64,000 nucleotides of DNA from Colwellia sp. PAMC 20917. Lineage in GTDB: Bacteria; Pseudomonadota; Gammaproteobacteria; Enterobacterales; Alteromonadaceae. This document shows positions 62,373-64,000 of this stretch, piece by piece. Location: the NCBI RefSeq assembly GCF_001767295.1, contig NZ_CP014944.1, positions 3,100,001 through 3,164,000 on the forward strand, written 5' to 3'. Positions within the stretch are counted from its first letter, which is position 1, and each line of letters starts with the position of its first letter. Made by a program: the position numbers and the translations under genes. The notes under the pieces were generated by a model. The model searched no databases. It had not been told where the DNA came from and saw only the letters and a list, made by a program, of their open reading frames with translations.

Positions 62373-62843
62373 TTAAAGTGCATTAATTGACTGTGACGGT
62401 TGTGGCGCGGTTTGATTATCCACTTGAAATCCCCATTGACGATAGCCTTTATAGCGCTCTCGAGCTTGTTGTTTTAGGGTTTCATCACTGGGTACAAAGT
62501 CAACAATGTGTGAAAATTGATTAGCAAAGTGAGGCACTGTGCTGGTTAAATTTATTAAAATAGCGCGTCGGTTAGTGGGCGGTTGCCAACTAATTTCAAC
62601 GGCAGCGCCATTTTTAGGGCCTTCGCCCGGTAAATTGTGAGGAACAAAGCTGTCAGGTTCAAAGGCCCAAAGCAGTTCATCTAACTGGTGAGCTGTTTGC
62701 TGATCAGCGCAGTAAATAAATACCCGCTGATTTTGGCGATAAAAATTAGCAGCCTGCAAACAAGCATGAGCATGTGACTGTTCAGCCACCGCTTCATGCT
62801 TTGCATCTTCTTCAAGCAAATAAAACATTACTTGTGTTTGCAT
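62373..62843 (-). CDS. holC: DNA polymerase III chi subunit HolC
   Basis: Links the clamp loader to SSB at the replication fork. 156 residues from the ATG at 62843, which has RBS AAAGGAA; an upstream in-frame start at 62906 overlaps pepA and is less likely. Family signs: VMFYLLEEDA, the HAHACLQAANFYRQNQRVFIYCADQQTAHQLDELLW block and SFVPHNLPGEGPKNGAAVEISW. It lies between pepA and valS as in E. coli. Confidence 0.93.
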   Translation of the reverse strand: MQTQVMFYLLEEDAKHEAVAEQSHAHACLQAANFYRQNQRVFIYCADQQTAHQLDELLWAFEPDSFVPHNLPGEGPKNGAAVEISWQPPTNRRAILINLTSTVPHFANQFSHIVDFVPSDETLKQQARERYKGYRQWGFQVDNQTAPQPSQSINAL

Positions 62844-62880
62844 GTTTGCGTTGTTCCTTTTATTTCTTTTTAGTCTAGAG

Positions 62881-64000
62881 TTATTCGCTTTGCTCTGCGC
62901 CAGCACGATTCAATAAAAATTGAGTCAATAAGCTTACCGGACGACCAGTAGAGCCTTTATCTTTGCCACCGCTGCGCCAGGCCGTACCAGCAATATCAAG
63001 GTGTGCCCAGTGGTACTTTTTAGTGAAACGCGCTAAGAAGCAGGCAGCCGTAATAGTACCTGCGCCTTTGCCACCTAAATTGGTAAAGTCAGCAAATGGG
63101 CTTTCTAATTGTTCTTGATATTCTTCCCATAACGGCAAACGCCATGCGCGGTCACCACTTTGTTCAGAAGCATTTAACAACTCATGTGCTAATGGGTTGT
63201 GCGAACTCAACAGGCCTGATGCATGTTTACCTAAGGCAACCACACAGGCACCGGTAAGGGTTGCTACATCGATAACAAGTTCAGGATCAAAGCGTTCAAC
63301 ATACGTCAGCGCGTCACATAAAACCAAGCGACCTTCAGCATCGGTATTTAATACTTCAACTGTTTGTCCTGACATCGTCGTTAAAATATCACCAGGGCGA
63401 TAAGCATCGCCACCGGGCATATTTTCACAACCGGCTAAAACACCAATAACGTTAATCGGCAACTGTAATTCTGCTAGGGCGTGCATAGCACCTAAAACAC
63501 CCGCTGCGCCACCCATGTCATATTTCATTTCATCCATGGCTTCGCCAGGCTTTAAAGAAATACCACCGGCATCAAAAGTCACACCTTTACCAACTAAAAC
63601 TATCGGATTAACATCATCACCAGCACCATTATATTTAATAATACTCATAATTGATTCATTACGTGAAGCTCGGCCAACGGCAAGGTATGAATTCATACCC
63701 AATTCTTCCATTTCTTTCTCGCCAACTATTTCGGTGCTGATATTGTCGTAATCGTGCTCTAAAATTTTAGCTTGTTCAGCTAAATAAGCAGGGTTACAGA
63801 TATTTGGCGGCATATTAGCCACATTTTTACAGGTTGTTATACCTTCAGAGACAGCAAGCGCATGCGAAATAGCGCGTTCGCCCATCGGTAACTCTCGACG
63901 TGTTGGTACATTAAAAACCATTTTACGTAGAGGTCGGCGTGCTTCAACTTTACGCGTTTTTAATCCGTCAAAGCTGTATAAACAGTCTTGAGTCGCTTCA
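62881..64000 (-). CDS. pepA: Leucyl aminopeptidase PepA (partial, 5' end outside the window)
   Basis: A hexameric cytosolic M17 aminopeptidase using two metal ions; in E. coli it also acts as a DNA-binding protein in site-specific recombination and carAB control. The last 373 residues are inside the window and the frame is open at base 64000. Metal and catalytic motifs are [32 protein letters not shown] and the family signature [16 protein letters not shown]. The ATG at 63921 is internal (Met in [15 protein letters not shown]), so the true start lies to the right of the window. holC begins 37 bp after its stop. Confidence 0.95.
   Translation of the reverse strand, partial: EATQDCLYSFDGLKTRKVEARRPLRKMVFNVPTRRELPMGERAISHALAVSEGITTCKNVANMPPNICNPAYLAEQAKILEHDYDNISTEIVGEKEMEELGMNSYLAVGRASRNESIMSIIKYNGAGDDVNPIVLVGKGVTFDAGGISLKPGEAMDEMKYDMGGAAGVLGAMHALAELQLPINVIGVLAGCENMPGGDAYRPGDILTTMSGQTVEVLNTDAEGRLVLCDALTYVERFDPELVIDVATLTGACVVALGKHASGLLSSHNPLAHELLNASEQSGDRAWRLPLWEEYQEQLESPFADFTNLGGKGAGTITAACFLARFTKKYHWAHLDIAGTAWRSGGKDKGSTGRPVSLLTQFLLNRAGAEQSE

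Noticed and set aside
62844-62906. A 21-residue N-terminal extension of HolC
   Set aside because: It overlaps the end of pepA and is absent from the family; the ATG at 62843 has a proper RBS.

Overview
The window looks like a chromosomal segment of a marine gammaproteobacterium of the order Alteromonadales, most like Colwellia and its relatives. The reasons are the AT-rich, gene-dense DNA, a GlcNAc utilisation cluster governed by a LacI-type (NagR-like) regulator, a short protein resembling a family known from Colwellia and Shewanella, and E. coli-like gene order in several blocks (pdhR-aceEF-lpd, pepA-holC-valS, ccm). I saw no prophage, insertion sequence, CRISPR array, rRNA or tRNA.

Layout. 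1-1638: 5' part of putA (minus), which lacks the RHH repressor domain. 2059-5676: a divergent pair, a PhoX-like phosphatase lipoprotein with a collagen-like stalk and a di-heme c-type protein, with a Pho-box-like triple repeat between them. 6197-13291: pdhR-aceE-aceF-lpdA, with a perfect PdhR operator in front of pdhR and an intrinsic terminator between aceF and lpdA. 13669-16146: an S9 peptidase and a small lipoprotein. 16393-19200: a long-form acnB (minus) that reads like the Bacteroidetes type. 19600-19760: an unexplained intergenic repeat cluster. 19808-21381: a SYLF lipoprotein and a MipA/OmpV protein (minus). 21698-29293: an RND efflux adaptor with two permeases. 29400-32519: yacL, an orphan LuxR-type regulator, an HDOD protein (minus) and a YCF48-like exported protein.

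32622-49032 is a chitin/GlcNAc regulon. It holds nagR (minus) with a vestigial second 3' end beside it, pgi, a TonB-dependent receptor, two flavin-dependent tryptophan-halogenase-like proteins, SapC, a GH20 hexosaminidase lipoprotein, nagK, nagA and nagP. Four near-identical palindromes with the core GACARCGCTGTC mark pgi, the receptor (two copies) and nagK as one regulon. Together the genes would take up chito-oligosaccharides, trim them to GlcNAc, phosphorylate and deacetylate it. pgi would feed fructose-6-P back to glucose-6-P. No nagB deaminase is present in the window.

49707-57312 is the cytochrome c maturation system in two divergent operons (ccmABCDE minus, ccmFGHI plus). ccmF is split by a one-base frameshift at a run of seven Gs. 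hemH follows, then a cold-shock gene with a long leader (minus) and the valS-holC-pepA block (minus; pepA runs off the right edge).

Limits: all family assignments come from reading motifs and from remembered family sequences. No alignment or database search was run.
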